Shown: one piece after another, positions 24,981 through 33,446 of the stretch
How the letters are laid out: each line of letters begins with the position of its first letter
Numbering within the stretch: position 1 is the first letter of the stretch
Program-made: the position numbers and the translations under genes
From: Pseudomonas sp. S37
GTDB taxonomy: Bacteria > Pseudomonadota > Gammaproteobacteria > Pseudomonadales > Pseudomonadaceae
DNA length: 58,106 nucleotides
Reading direction: 5' to 3'
Assembly: GCF_016658545.1 (NCBI RefSeq)
Contig: NZ_JACVZC010000027.1
Location: 1 to 58,106, forward strand
The notes under the pieces: model-generated
What the model saw: only the letters and a program-made list of their open reading frames with translations
What the model was told of the DNA's origin: nothing
Databases searched by the model: none

Positions 24981-25583
24981 ATGACCCATTTGCAAGCCGA
25001 AGCGTTTATTCCTCGCAGCCCACGGGCGCAGCTCTTGCACACGTGTGCGTTGACTGACCTGACCGAATTGGCCCGGGTCGGGTTCCGTGGCAGTGACAGC
25101 GCTGCTTATTTACAGGCGCGTGGCTACCGCTTGCCATCGTTGCCCAATCAGGCCGTGCTCCAGGCGGATGGCGGCTGGGTGGCACGGTTGTCACAGACCG
25201 AGTACCTGCTGCTGGGCAGCCTGGCCGATGACGGTACACGGGTGGCTGGCGAAGAAGCCGCGTGGGTGCAGGATGGCCAGCGCAATTACCTGCTGCCGCG
25301 TCAGGACAGCCATGCCTGGCTGCAACTGTCGGGGGTGCATGCCAGTGCGGTGATGGCCAAATTGTGCGGGGTGGACTTGCGCGCTGGGGCATTCCCGGTT
25401 GGCGCAGTGGCGCAGACTTCGGCGGCGCGGATCAACGTGACTGTGGTGAATGTCGGTGGTGATCAGCGGTCGACGCTGCAGTTGCTGTTTGATCGGGCGT
25501 CGCTGGCGTACTTGCGCGAGGCGATGCTGGATGCCATGGATGAATTCAACGGTGGATGGGTCGGGGTGGATGAATTGATGTAA
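24981..25583 (+). CDS. soxG: sarcosine oxidase-like gamma subunit
   Basis: A 200-residue SoxG-family subunit, the smaller GcvT-like component of the heterotetrameric oxidase. Its TEYLLLGSL and W-L-Q-L-S-G core segments are typical of the family. It starts four bases after the soxA stop and ends the operon. The gene has the expected length and no internal stop. Confidence 0.87.
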   Translation: MTHLQAEAFIPRSPRAQLLHTCALTDLTELARVGFRGSDSAAYLQARGYRLPSLPNQAVLQADGGWVARLSQTEYLLLGSLADDGTRVAGEEAAWVQDGQRNYLLPRQDSHAWLQLSGVHASAVMAKLCGVDLRAGAFPVGAVAQTSAARINVTVVNVGGDQRSTLQLLFDRASLAYLREAMLDAMDEFNGGWVGVDELM

Positions 25584-25755
25584 ACGGTGAGGCCGCCAAC
25601 TGTGGCGCCTGAGCCATCGCGGGCCTGGAAGCAAAATCAACAGCCGGGGTAACCGCCCCCACTGGCATGGCAAGGGCCAGAAGCCTGTGGGGGCCTACCG
25701 CATCAAGTGCTGTTTCAGGCTATGATCGGTCACCCCGCCGTGGACGCCCTGAACC

Positions 25756-26619
25756 ATGCCCGTAGACCTGCACGCGTTGTACCCCAGGCTGATCCACCTG
25801 ATGCTCGACACGGTGTTCGTGGTCGACCGGGACAACCAGATCGTCTTCGTCAGCGATGCCTGCGAAGCGCTGCTGGGTTACCGGGCCAGCGAACTGGTCG
25901 GCACGTCAATCACCGATTACATGCACCCTGACGACCTGGCCGCCACCCGCGCCTCGATCGTGCGGGTGATGAACGGCCAGCCGCACTACGACTTTCGCAA
26001 CCGCTACATTCGCAAGGATGGCGGTGTGGTGCACATCCTCTGGGCCGCCAGCTGGTCCGATGAGGCCCAGGCGCGTATCGGCGTGGCGCGGGATGTGACA
26101 GCTCAGCACCAGGCCGAGCAAGAACTGCGCTTCCTCGCCCATCACGACCCGCTGACCCGCCTGGCCAACCGGGCCATGTTCAATGAACGGCTGGACACGG
26201 CCCTGGCTGCGGCGCGGCGCCACAACCGCCCGCTGGCATTGCTGTTCCTGGACATCAACGACTTCAAGCAGATCAACGACAACCACGGCCACAGTGTGGG
26301 CGACCGGGTACTGTGCACGCTGGCCCGGCGCCTGGAAGGCTGTGTGGGGGCAAGCGGCACGGTGGCGCGAATGGGCGGTGACGAGTTCACCGTGCTGCTG
26401 CCCGATTGCCCGTCGGCGCAGGCCGTTGCCGAGCAGGTGCAGCACATCCTGGCAGTGATGGACGAACCGCTCGATGCCGAGCTGGCCGGCATCCAGGCGC
26501 CCTCCTGCAGCATTGGCGTAGCGCGCTTCCCCGAAGACGGCACGGATGCCGACATGCTGCTGCGCCATGCTGACGGGCACATGTACCGGATCAAGAGGCA
26601 GCGCTCCGCAGCCGGCTAA
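25756..26619 (+). CDS. PAS-GGDEF diguanylate cyclase
   Basis: A 287-residue protein predicted to make cyclic di-GMP. An N-terminal PAS domain (about residues 10-120, with PDDLAATRASIVRVM and the RNRYIRKDGGVVHIL segment) is followed by a GGDEF domain. The active-site motif is intact (MGGDEF, residues 206-211), as is the substrate-metal segment FLDINDFKQIND. No RxxD inhibitory site is seen just upstream of GGDEF, so product inhibition through the I-site is unlikely. No membrane segment: a cytosolic sensor. No clear Shine-Dalgarno site; the 172-base gap before it holds nothing recognisable. Confidence 0.88.
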   Translation: MPVDLHALYPRLIHLMLDTVFVVDRDNQIVFVSDACEALLGYRASELVGTSITDYMHPDDLAATRASIVRVMNGQPHYDFRNRYIRKDGGVVHILWAASWSDEAQARIGVARDVTAQHQAEQELRFLAHHDPLTRLANRAMFNERLDTALAAARRHNRPLALLFLDINDFKQINDNHGHSVGDRVLCTLARRLEGCVGASGTVARMGGDEFTVLLPDCPSAQAVAEQVQHILAVMDEPLDAELAGIQAPSCSIGVARFPEDGTDADMLLRHADGHMYRIKRQRSAAG

Positions 26620-26620
26620 C

Positions 26621-26850
26621 CTACGCTGCGATGATGCTGTCCTGGTAGGCTTGCGCCAACGCCAGCGTGTCGGGAACAGGGGGTGCTTGGTCTGTCTGCA
26701 AGCTTGACCTGTGCCCGCATTGAGGCGATCTCCGCAACCAGGGTCGCTTCACGACTGAGCATTTCGAGCACGCAACAACCTCTCTGCTGCATGCTGTTCG
26801 ATGGCCTGCGTGCAGTAGTGCAGTGCCTGTACCCGCTCTTCCTTTTGCAT
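26621..26850 (-). pseudogene. frameshifted small T6SS-linked gene (about 75 aa ancestor)
   Basis: A start ATG at 26850 with GGAGGG upstream opens a frame that stops after 33 codons (MQKEERVQALHYCTQAIEQ and on). The natural continuation is in a second frame (LEMLSREATLVAEIASMRAQ), and then, after a tandem duplication AGACAGAC (26690-26697 on the plus strand), in a third frame ending QAYQDSIIAA at 26621. Removing one AGAC joins frames two and three exactly. The parts together read as one helical protein of about 75 residues. It is the last gene of the truncated type VI secretion cluster. Sequencing error is an alternative explanation. Confidence 0.55.
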
Positions 26851-26861
26851 TGACTCCCTCC

Positions 26862-28028
26862 TCACACCGCCCCACCATCTCTGACCGAACGCCCCCCGGC
26901 CTCCAGTTCGCCACATGCGTTGCCTTCTGGCACTAGACGAATGTCCACACGACGATTTTCCGCCCGGCCATCGAGGGTGTCGTTGCTGCTGACCGGCTGG
27001 CTGGCCGCGACACCTTGCACAGCAAAGCAACTGTCCGGGATATTCCCCATACGCTGCATCCAGTCGCGCACGGCTGAGGCGCGGGCACGGGACAGGTCAA
27101 GGTTTTTGATCGCATCACCCCGCGCATCCGCGTGCCCGGAGATCACGATCAGCCAACCCGGTTGAGCCTTGATGCCAACCAATGCATTTATCAGCAGCCT
27201 GGTTGAACCAGGCTTCAGCTCGGCACTGCCCGGATCGAACAGGTTCAGGCTGTCGAGTTGGATCGGCTCAGGCATGGGGGCGTCTTTGACTTGCATGGAT
27301 GCCCATTCTTGCCAGCCGAGCCACCCAACAAAGACACTGGTGACCGTCAGTGTCAGCAGCCACGGCAACACCGCGCGCTTCTGCACCACCGGCTCGACCA
27401 CAAAGGTGTAGGTCGGTGGCGCTGAGACAACTGCGGCGATGGGTGGGCTGAGCGCTGGCGCAGCGGGTGATACCCATGATTGCAACGCAAGCGGCATCGG
27501 CACGTCCCTGCTTCCCGACACCCGCTGCATCACGCTGCTGATCTGCTGTCGAAACACCTTCAGCGAAGCCAAGGGGGCGTGGGCAAGCTGCTCCAGGCGG
27601 TGCTCCAGCCGCCCCAGTTCAATGATCAGTTCCCTCAACGTCGCCAGGCTCGATCCGCCCCATTCCAGCATTCGGACCAGAGGATGCAACTGAGCAAACA
27701 ACCAGGCGATGAGATCGAGCCGGGCTGACGCCTGCACCGGCCACAAGCGCGGCCACTCATCCGTGAGGGTACAGAGCAGTGCCACGCCCTCGGTCAAACC
27801 CGCGAGCCCCGCACGGTAGCTACGCGCCAGGATAAAGGACACTGCCGTCTGCAGCTCCACCCCGTTCCGCTCGAAGAGCCTCAAGCACAATGCTTCGACT
27901 TTTGCCCAGTCGACGTCAGGGCACGCGGGATGATCAAGCTTGGCCAACTCGCCGCGCAACACGTTGAACTCATCAAAACTGGCTGGGTCGCCTCCCAGGC
28001 GAATCCGCATTTCAAAAAGCGCCGTCAT
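26862..28028 (-). CDS. T6SS VasL/ImpA-N domain fused to OmpA peptidoglycan-binding domain
   Basis: A 388-residue type VI secretion protein. The N-terminal region (about 1-130) resembles ImpA-N/VasL domains, with RLGGDPASFDEFNVLR and the WPRLWP segment. A Pro/Ala linker, a membrane span (about residues 225-245, LPWLLTLTVTSVFVGWLGW) and a C-terminal OmpA-type domain (SGHADARGD, LSRARASAVRDWM, ENRRVDI) follow. It probably anchors a TssA-like module to peptidoglycan across the periplasm. It is transcribed after tssE with a 21-base gap. Confidence 0.85.
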   Translation of the reverse strand: MTALFEMRIRLGGDPASFDEFNVLRGELAKLDHPACPDVDWAKVEALCLRLFERNGVELQTAVSFILARSYRAGLAGLTEGVALLCTLTDEWPRLWPVQASARLDLIAWLFAQLHPLVRMLEWGGSSLATLRELIIELGRLEHRLEQLAHAPLASLKVFRQQISSVMQRVSGSRDVPMPLALQSWVSPAAPALSPPIAAVVSAPPTYTFVVEPVVQKRAVLPWLLTLTVTSVFVGWLGWQEWASMQVKDAPMPEPIQLDSLNLFDPGSAELKPGSTRLLINALVGIKAQPGWLIVISGHADARGDAIKNLDLSRARASAVRDWMQRMGNIPDSCFAVQGVAASQPVSSNDTLDGRAENRRVDIRLVPEGNACGELEAGGRSVRDGGAV

Positions 28029-28049
28029 CTGGCCCCCTCGTCTGTAGGT

Positions 28050-28490
28050 CTATGGCTTGGTGAGATAGCCTTCCTGCTTCAGGTGACGTACAACCACCCT
28101 TCCATCAGGTGCGAGCGTGGTCCCGAAGGTGGCCCGACCACCGCCCTTGATGCGTACGTCGAGTGCGTATTCCAGATGGCCTGGCCGTCGCTGCGTCAGC
28201 AACTCGATGCGCACCTCTTCGAGCCGCGGCTCATACCTGCGCAAGGTGCTCACGATGTCATTCATCAAACCGTGGGCAGAGGCCGGCAACCCTTGCAGAA
28301 CTGTGCCCATGTCCGGCAAGCCATAATCAGGAAGATGGGCGAGCGTTCCGGCCCGGCTGTTTAGAATGCGCTGAAGATTGTCCAGAACCGACAGCGTCAA
28401 CTGGTCATCCTCACTGACCCGCTGCAGCTCCAGCTCGCCGCTGAAGTTCTGCATCAGCGTTTCGTAAAGCGAAGGGCTTGGCTCGATCAT
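28050..28490 (-). CDS. tssE: T6SS baseplate protein TssE
   Basis: A 146-residue gp25-like baseplate wedge protein. The gp25 core is visible in VLDNLQRILNSRAGTLAHL, DYGLPDMG and EPRLEEVRIELL. It contributes to the cytosolic baseplate that assembles on the TssJLM membrane complex. It is preceded by tssJ with four bases between, all in one operon on the minus strand. Confidence 0.9.
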   Translation of the reverse strand: MIEPSPSLYETLMQNFSGELELQRVSEDDQLTLSVLDNLQRILNSRAGTLAHLPDYGLPDMGTVLQGLPASAHGLMNDIVSTLRRYEPRLEEVRIELLTQRRPGHLEYALDVRIKGGGRATFGTTLAPDGRVVVRHLKQEGYLTKP

Positions 28491-28494
28491 GTGT

Positions 28495-29031
28495 TCAGTC
28501 CTCGGTGCGCGGGCGCAACTTCAAGCGGTTGTCACCCAGTTCAACGACTCTGGGCTGGTCCGGGTCGAGGTCATCACGCTGCAAGGTCAGGCGCCACGCG
28601 TTTTCCTCCATATCTGGGTTTCGGAACAAGGCAATCACGGCGATGTACTGAGCCTCCCTGTTCATAGGCGTGCTGAGCTGAGCCGCCTCGCCTGGTTTGA
28701 CCACTACGGCCTTTTCGTTCAACAGGTCGCCACCCAGCACGCGCTCGCCGTGGCTGACCAGATCGTCGTAGGCTGCCCGGTCCAGTGCCTTGTGATCACG
28801 CAACTGGTAGACACGTACCAGCACCGGAACAGACAACCCGCTCATCTCGATGCTGTCAGTATTCATTGCTGAACGGCCGGTGAAATCCAGATGCAGTGTT
28901 TTGACTTGCTTGTAGAAAATCGCATGGGCCGTGGAGGCTGTGCCGTCCACGACCTTCTGGGTGAGGCCACAGCCGCCCAGCAGTGTTGCCAGCGCCACGA
29001 CCGTGAAGCGCTTAGAAGCGGTACGCCACAT
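28495..29031 (-). CDS. tssJ: T6SS outer-membrane lipoprotein TssJ
   Basis: A 178-residue SciN/VasD-family lipoprotein. The signal peptide ends in the lipobox LLGGC. The body has the transthyretin-like beta sandwich segments of the family, including VPVLVRVYQLRDHKALDRA and the late AVIALFRNPD. It binds the periplasmic tail of TssM at the outer membrane. Its start overlaps the tssG stop by 20 bases. Confidence 0.92.
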   Translation of the reverse strand: MWRTASKRFTVVALATLLGGCGLTQKVVDGTASTAHAIFYKQVKTLHLDFTGRSAMNTDSIEMSGLSVPVLVRVYQLRDHKALDRAAYDDLVSHGERVLGGDLLNEKAVVVKPGEAAQLSTPMNREAQYIAVIALFRNPDMEENAWRLTLQRDDLDPDQPRVVELGDNRLKLRPRTED

Positions 29032-30103
29032 GTGCTACCTCCCTGTTGCAAGGGTTCGTTTTCAGGCCTTGATAACGGCCCAGGTTGACGGTGATGGTGT
29101 GGGCTGTAGCTTCTTCGTCCACCGGCAAACCCAGTACTGCCGTCATCCCCAGCCTGGCTTGCGTACGGCCCAGTACCGGTACGGGTAACAGACGCAGCGG
29201 AATCGACAGCTGTAGCCTGGCCGTACAGCGCCACCCCAGGTACACCTCCAGCAGTACTTGCAAGTCGAGCAGCAACTGGCCACCAGGGAGCCACTCGCAC
29301 GCCTCGTCCGGGTCATGGGTGTGCAGCAACAGGCGCACCTGGCTGTTCGCATCAAGCCCGACTGCGCCTAGCGGTGTGCCTTGGGAAAGACTGACCGGGC
29401 TGCCCAGTGCCAGGCTGGCTGGCCGCTCAAGCACCACACGTTGTGGCCAATGGCCGAAAACATGTGCCTGTGTGCCTGGAGCCAGCAGCCTGACCAGCGC
29501 TGAAATGCCCTCGGCGTTGCGGGTGGGCAAGCGCATTACGCCGAGCAACGCCAGAAAGCGTGACATGGGCGTGGCGATACGCTCGGCCGTACCCGGTATC
29601 CCGAGCCCGATCAAGCCCAACAGGCACTGCGAGGTGGTATCGCCGCCGCCCGCCTGAAAGGTCGCGGGATACGAGTATTTGCGCCAGATCCGGTAGAACT
29701 GCGTGAATACCCTGTGGTTGAAGATGTCGAGAAACGCCTCTACGGCTTCGTGGCCCTCGCGGTGCTGGGCGATGTCGTCCAGATAGGCTGTTGGCAGTGG
29801 CGAATCGACGCCGTACAAACCCAGTAGCCGCGTCCGTATCGTGATAGGGCGTTCGGGGCAGGTGTCGTCAAACTCTATGGCCTTCAGCTCACCTGCGGGA
29901 AACCCCATGCCCGGGTCGGGACGAAAGCGAACCCCGTCATCACCCGGGTGTGCGGTACTGCCTAACGGCGGGTGATCAGCCAGTACCTGCTCCAGTAACT
30001 GGCACACGCGATACACGTTGGCCGAGGCAACCTGCCCCTGCAGCACTTGCAAAAGCCCTTCTGCCATCAGCCGGGAATACGCTGACTGTGATGTTCGCTC
30101 CAT
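29012..30103 (-). CDS. tssG: T6SS baseplate protein TssG
   Basis: A 363-residue TssG (ImpH) protein that joins TssF in the baseplate wedge. Family segments include the tyrosine/arginine-rich start of the core (FNHRVFTQFYRIWRKYSY) and the later LGWRCTARLQL and TRLLGLYGVDSPLP. ATG 30103 has GGAGG about nine bases upstream and is preferred to a start at 30151. It overlaps the tssF stop by 37 bases. Confidence 0.92.
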   Translation of the reverse strand: MERTSQSAYSRLMAEGLLQVLQGQVASANVYRVCQLLEQVLADHPPLGSTAHPGDDGVRFRPDPGMGFPAGELKAIEFDDTCPERPITIRTRLLGLYGVDSPLPTAYLDDIAQHREGHEAVEAFLDIFNHRVFTQFYRIWRKYSYPATFQAGGGDTTSQCLLGLIGLGIPGTAERIATPMSRFLALLGVMRLPTRNAEGISALVRLLAPGTQAHVFGHWPQRVVLERPASLALGSPVSLSQGTPLGAVGLDANSQVRLLLHTHDPDEACEWLPGGQLLLDLQVLLEVYLGWRCTARLQLSIPLRLLPVPVLGRTQARLGMTAVLGLPVDEEATAHTITVNLGRYQGLKTNPCNREVAHVAYRF

Positions 30104-31869
30104 CGCAGGCACCTCCCCGTGGGTTGCAGGATCAACGTCAATTGCGTGCACAAGTGAATGTCGGCATACAAGGCGAAGAACCGGCTGAGCATTTCACCGA
30201 ACAGGCAAATGTCCCCTTCCCCCGAAAAGCCATTGCTGTCGATCGTCACCTCGATATCCACGCCGCGCAGCAAAAACCCTTTTTCGAAACGCTGGGTAAG
30301 GTGATGCCTGACCTCAACGATGGCCTCCAGGCGACGCCGATTGGTTTCGCTACCCGTCCACTCGTACAAGGCCAGCGTGCCGCGCAGCACTTCGGCACTG
30401 TTGAGCATGGGCAGGAAGTTCGAGCCCAGATGGCTCAGCACTCGCCAGTGAAAACGGTCACGATTCGGCGGATAGCTCGGAAGCGTGGGTGAAGTCAGGT
30501 TGCGCACCTGCAGCCCGGCCTGGGTGGACTGCGCGGCAGCGTCGAGCAACGTACTGCGCAGCGCCTTGCGCGGCAGTTGGCCATTGGTCCCGGTAAGGCG
30601 CAGTGACAGGCTTTTGCGCTGGAGCAGCACGTCCTTGTCAAAGCCTTCCCCGCCCAGGATCAGCCAGGTGTCATGCAGGCCATTGGCGCCCTGCCTGAGG
30701 CGGGTATGAAAATACCGCTCCGGGGCTTGATCGCGGAGCATGCCGCCCTTGTGGCGAAAGCTGCTGAAGGGCACGTAGTCCTGCCGGACACTGTTCTTCG
30801 AACCGGACACCCTGTCCACGGAATAGATTTCCGTGTGCCCGTCCTGCAGCCGCATCGGGCGAAGCAGGTACTCGTTCTGCAGCGGATCCAGGTTGAGTGG
30901 GTCGGCTTCCAGCGGAAACAGGTTGATTACTGGAACCGCGTGCAAGCGAATGTGATCCTGATTGGGTATGAAGGCATGCGACCACGCTTCATCGAGCACC
31001 ACTTCCAACTCAAACCACGGGGCTTGCTCGGGTATTGCAAGCGACTCCAGTCCGCACAGTGTGACGAACATGAACTTCTCACGGAAGGTGAAGTACTCAA
31101 GCAACAGTTGATAGCCGCTGAAGGCACTGTCGCCTTTGGGCCAAAGGCGGTCATCGTCGGCGAAGCCCTTGGGCTTGAAATGGCCTTCAAGTATCTGGCG
31201 CTCTCCCTCGCCCGGTAATCGCACGTACAGTGCCTTTACCTTCAAGGTCAGTGCTTGATGCAATGCGCTGGCCAACGCTGCATCAGCATTCAGGTACAGC
31301 GGTATTCGGGACAGATCCAGCCGACTCCAGTCGGCCAGGTCCCCACAGGCAAATCGCAGGCGCAGCACCGCGCGCCCATCAGGTTCATGGTCCAGACGTA
31401 CGGCGCTCAGCAGGAGCGGTTGAAGTGTCAAGTCCTGTGTTGTGGAATAGCGGCAGCGGGTACGTTGTGGACCCACTGGCTGAGACAGCACCTGGAAGCC
31501 CCTGGCAAGGGTTTCGCTACCCTTCATCTGGCTGACATCTGGCATCAGCTCAACAATGGCCAGCGAGGGGATGGTGCGCAGGTAGTGCGGCCACAGCAGG
31601 CTGACCAACCCCTCGGTCAGTTCGGGCAAATCGTCGTCCAGTTTTTCACGCAGGCGCCCCATCAGAAACGCGAAGCCCTCGAATAGTCGCTCCACATAGG
31701 GGTCTTGCGCGCCGGGTTTGTCCAGGTTCAGCTGCGCCGCACGGTCCGGGAATGCCTGGGCGAATTCTTTACCCGCTTCGCGCAGGTAGCGCATCTCGGC
31801 ATCAAAGTATCGCAGGGTTGGGTTGTCCTTAGTCAAAACAGGGTCCTGATCAATGTGAGTTAGCTGCAC
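30067..31869 (-). CDS. tssF: T6SS baseplate protein TssF
   Basis: A 600-residue TssF (ImpG) protein. The N-terminal signature of the family is clear (YFDAEMRYLREAGKEFA, then AFLMGRLREKLDDDLPELTE), followed by the PHYLRTIPSLAIVELMP segment. The C-terminal half has the GFLLRGVDIEVTID segment. Translation appears to begin at GTG 31869, ten bases inside the end of tssA, which indicates coupling. The protein is full length with no frameshift. Confidence 0.93.
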   Translation of the reverse strand: MQLTHIDQDPVLTKDNPTLRYFDAEMRYLREAGKEFAQAFPDRAAQLNLDKPGAQDPYVERLFEGFAFLMGRLREKLDDDLPELTEGLVSLLWPHYLRTIPSLAIVELMPDVSQMKGSETLARGFQVLSQPVGPQRTRCRYSTTQDLTLQPLLLSAVRLDHEPDGRAVLRLRFACGDLADWSRLDLSRIPLYLNADAALASALHQALTLKVKALYVRLPGEGERQILEGHFKPKGFADDDRLWPKGDSAFSGYQLLLEYFTFREKFMFVTLCGLESLAIPEQAPWFELEVVLDEAWSHAFIPNQDHIRLHAVPVINLFPLEADPLNLDPLQNEYLLRPMRLQDGHTEIYSVDRVSGSKNSVRQDYVPFSSFRHKGGMLRDQAPERYFHTRLRQGANGLHDTWLILGGEGFDKDVLLQRKSLSLRLTGTNGQLPRKALRSTLLDAAAQSTQAGLQVRNLTSPTLPSYPPNRDRFHWRVLSHLGSNFLPMLNSAEVLRGTLALYEWTGSETNRRRLEAIVEVRHHLTQRFEKGFLLRGVDIEVTIDSNGFSGEGDICLFGEMLSRFFALYADIHLCTQLTLILQPTGRCLRWSEHHSQRIPG

Positions 31870-33446
31870 AGCACCGCAGCACGTACAGGGTCAATGGCGA
31901 CCAACGCCGCCAGCTGCTGCTCCATCTGCCGTGCCAGGGCCGGCCGATCGGCATCGTTGCGCTGGGCTTTCAAGCGCAGCAGTTTGAGCAAACGTGCCTT
32001 GACCTCGAACAGCAGCTCGGGCTCCCAGTCGGTCAGCGCGTGGTGGTGCGCGGTGGTATCCAGCTCAGTGAACAAATGAATAGCCAGTTCGGCCTTGCCG
32101 TATTGCTCGGCCACCCGAGCCATCAGCAGGCGCAGCAACCAGCGTTGGCGCCCGGCCTGCGTATCCGGCCGGTTTGCCAGCCAGGCCAGCGCCTGCTCGA
32201 CCCCCTCGGCATCGGCTTGTGCCAGCGCCTCGGGTTCCAGTGCGAGGATTTCGCAGGGTGCCGTTGGGGTTACCGAGGCTGCAGCAGGCAGCCACTGCGC
32301 GGAGTGGCTGTCGCTGACGTGCTGGTTGATCCACTCGCGTGTGGTTTCATCTGCGAAGGCCGAGCCATCGCACCAATACAGCGTGTCTAGCCTAGGCAAG
32401 CGCTGCAGCAGCGTGTTCAGGTCGTGTTTGACGATGGCTGCCCAGCTACTGTGCGGATGAGGAGATTTGCTCAAGGCCTGATGCAGATACCATTGCAGGT
32501 CCAGCCAGAAGTGGTTGACGCCCTCGCCATACATCCGCTCGGCCTCGTCGATCAATTCGCTCCAGCGTTGCTGCACGTGCAAGCGCTTGAGCTGGGCGCG
32601 GTATTCGCCGCGTGGGGGCGCCAGACGGGTAATACCTTGGGCGTCCTGCGGTGGCACCTGGTGCACAGTGTCCCAGCGCAGGCTCTTCATCAGCCGGTGG
32701 GCGGCCAGCCAGCCCTCAGGTTGATCGCGCAGGTAGCTCGCCAACTGACGCCCACTGTCCAGCAGGTCTCGCCCAGACTTCACCGACGACGGCTTCAGGC
32801 TGTTGGCTGCGTCGCTCGGCACGGATTCATTGCTGGTTTGCGGAACAATCGCATCCACGCCGCCCGCCACTGCCAGGCGGGTAGACAGCGCGGTGTAAAG
32901 GCCTTCCAGGCGTGGGCGGTGGTCTTCCGGCCAGTTGCTGAAGCCCTGCTCCAGCCATACCAGTGCCGCCACGGTGCGCTGGACTTCGGCCTTGACCACC
33001 TGGGGGTACAGCGACAGCCTGGCCAGCACCCGGCTGCCGGCCAGCCACTCCAGGGCCATCTTCCGGCTGTTGGGGCGCGCTGGCAGGATGTCTGCAGCAT
33101 AACGCTCCAGCAACGCGGCCAGCAGGCTCAAGCCGTCCGCCAGCCCGGGCTCGCCATCGGTGTGCAGGCGAGCCCAGAGGTAATACGTCGCGACGCGCAG
33201 GTCTTTGCAGGCATGTTGCAACAGCCTTTGCCCCAGCTGTGCGACCAGCTCTACATCAGCCCCGGAGAGCCGGTTGACCTCTTCGCGCATGCGCTGAAAA
33301 TCGTCGTCGTAGCCCGGGTCTTCACCGACGGGCGCGTCGACGCTGATGGGCGACAACCAGGCTTCCCAGCGTTGGCCGTGTTCTCGGGCCAAGGCGAGTG
33401 CGTCGCGATCCGGCAGGCAACTGGCGACCAGGCTTTTGAGGCTCAT
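31860..33446 (-). CDS. tssA: T6SS TssA-type protein (VasJ/ImpA-N family)
   Basis: A 528-residue TssA-family protein with an ImpA-N domain in the first 170 residues (PVGEDPGYDDDFQRMREEV, then RLHTDGEPGLADGL) and a long helical C-terminal region (about 350-510). It belongs to the longer, C-terminally helical TssA type that caps or primes the sheath and baseplate. The start overlaps the tssM stop by ATGA, and its stop overlaps tssF, so all three are coupled. Confidence 0.88.
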   Translation of the reverse strand: MSLKSLVASCLPDRDALALAREHGQRWEAWLSPISVDAPVGEDPGYDDDFQRMREEVNRLSGADVELVAQLGQRLLQHACKDLRVATYYLWARLHTDGEPGLADGLSLLAALLERYAADILPARPNSRKMALEWLAGSRVLARLSLYPQVVKAEVQRTVAALVWLEQGFSNWPEDHRPRLEGLYTALSTRLAVAGGVDAIVPQTSNESVPSDAANSLKPSSVKSGRDLLDSGRQLASYLRDQPEGWLAAHRLMKSLRWDTVHQVPPQDAQGITRLAPPRGEYRAQLKRLHVQQRWSELIDEAERMYGEGVNHFWLDLQWYLHQALSKSPHPHSSWAAIVKHDLNTLLQRLPRLDTLYWCDGSAFADETTREWINQHVSDSHSAQWLPAAASVTPTAPCEILALEPEALAQADAEGVEQALAWLANRPDTQAGRQRWLLRLLMARVAEQYGKAELAIHLFTELDTTAHHHALTDWEPELLFEVKARLLKLLRLKAQRNDADRPALARQMEQQLAALVAIDPVRAAVLCS

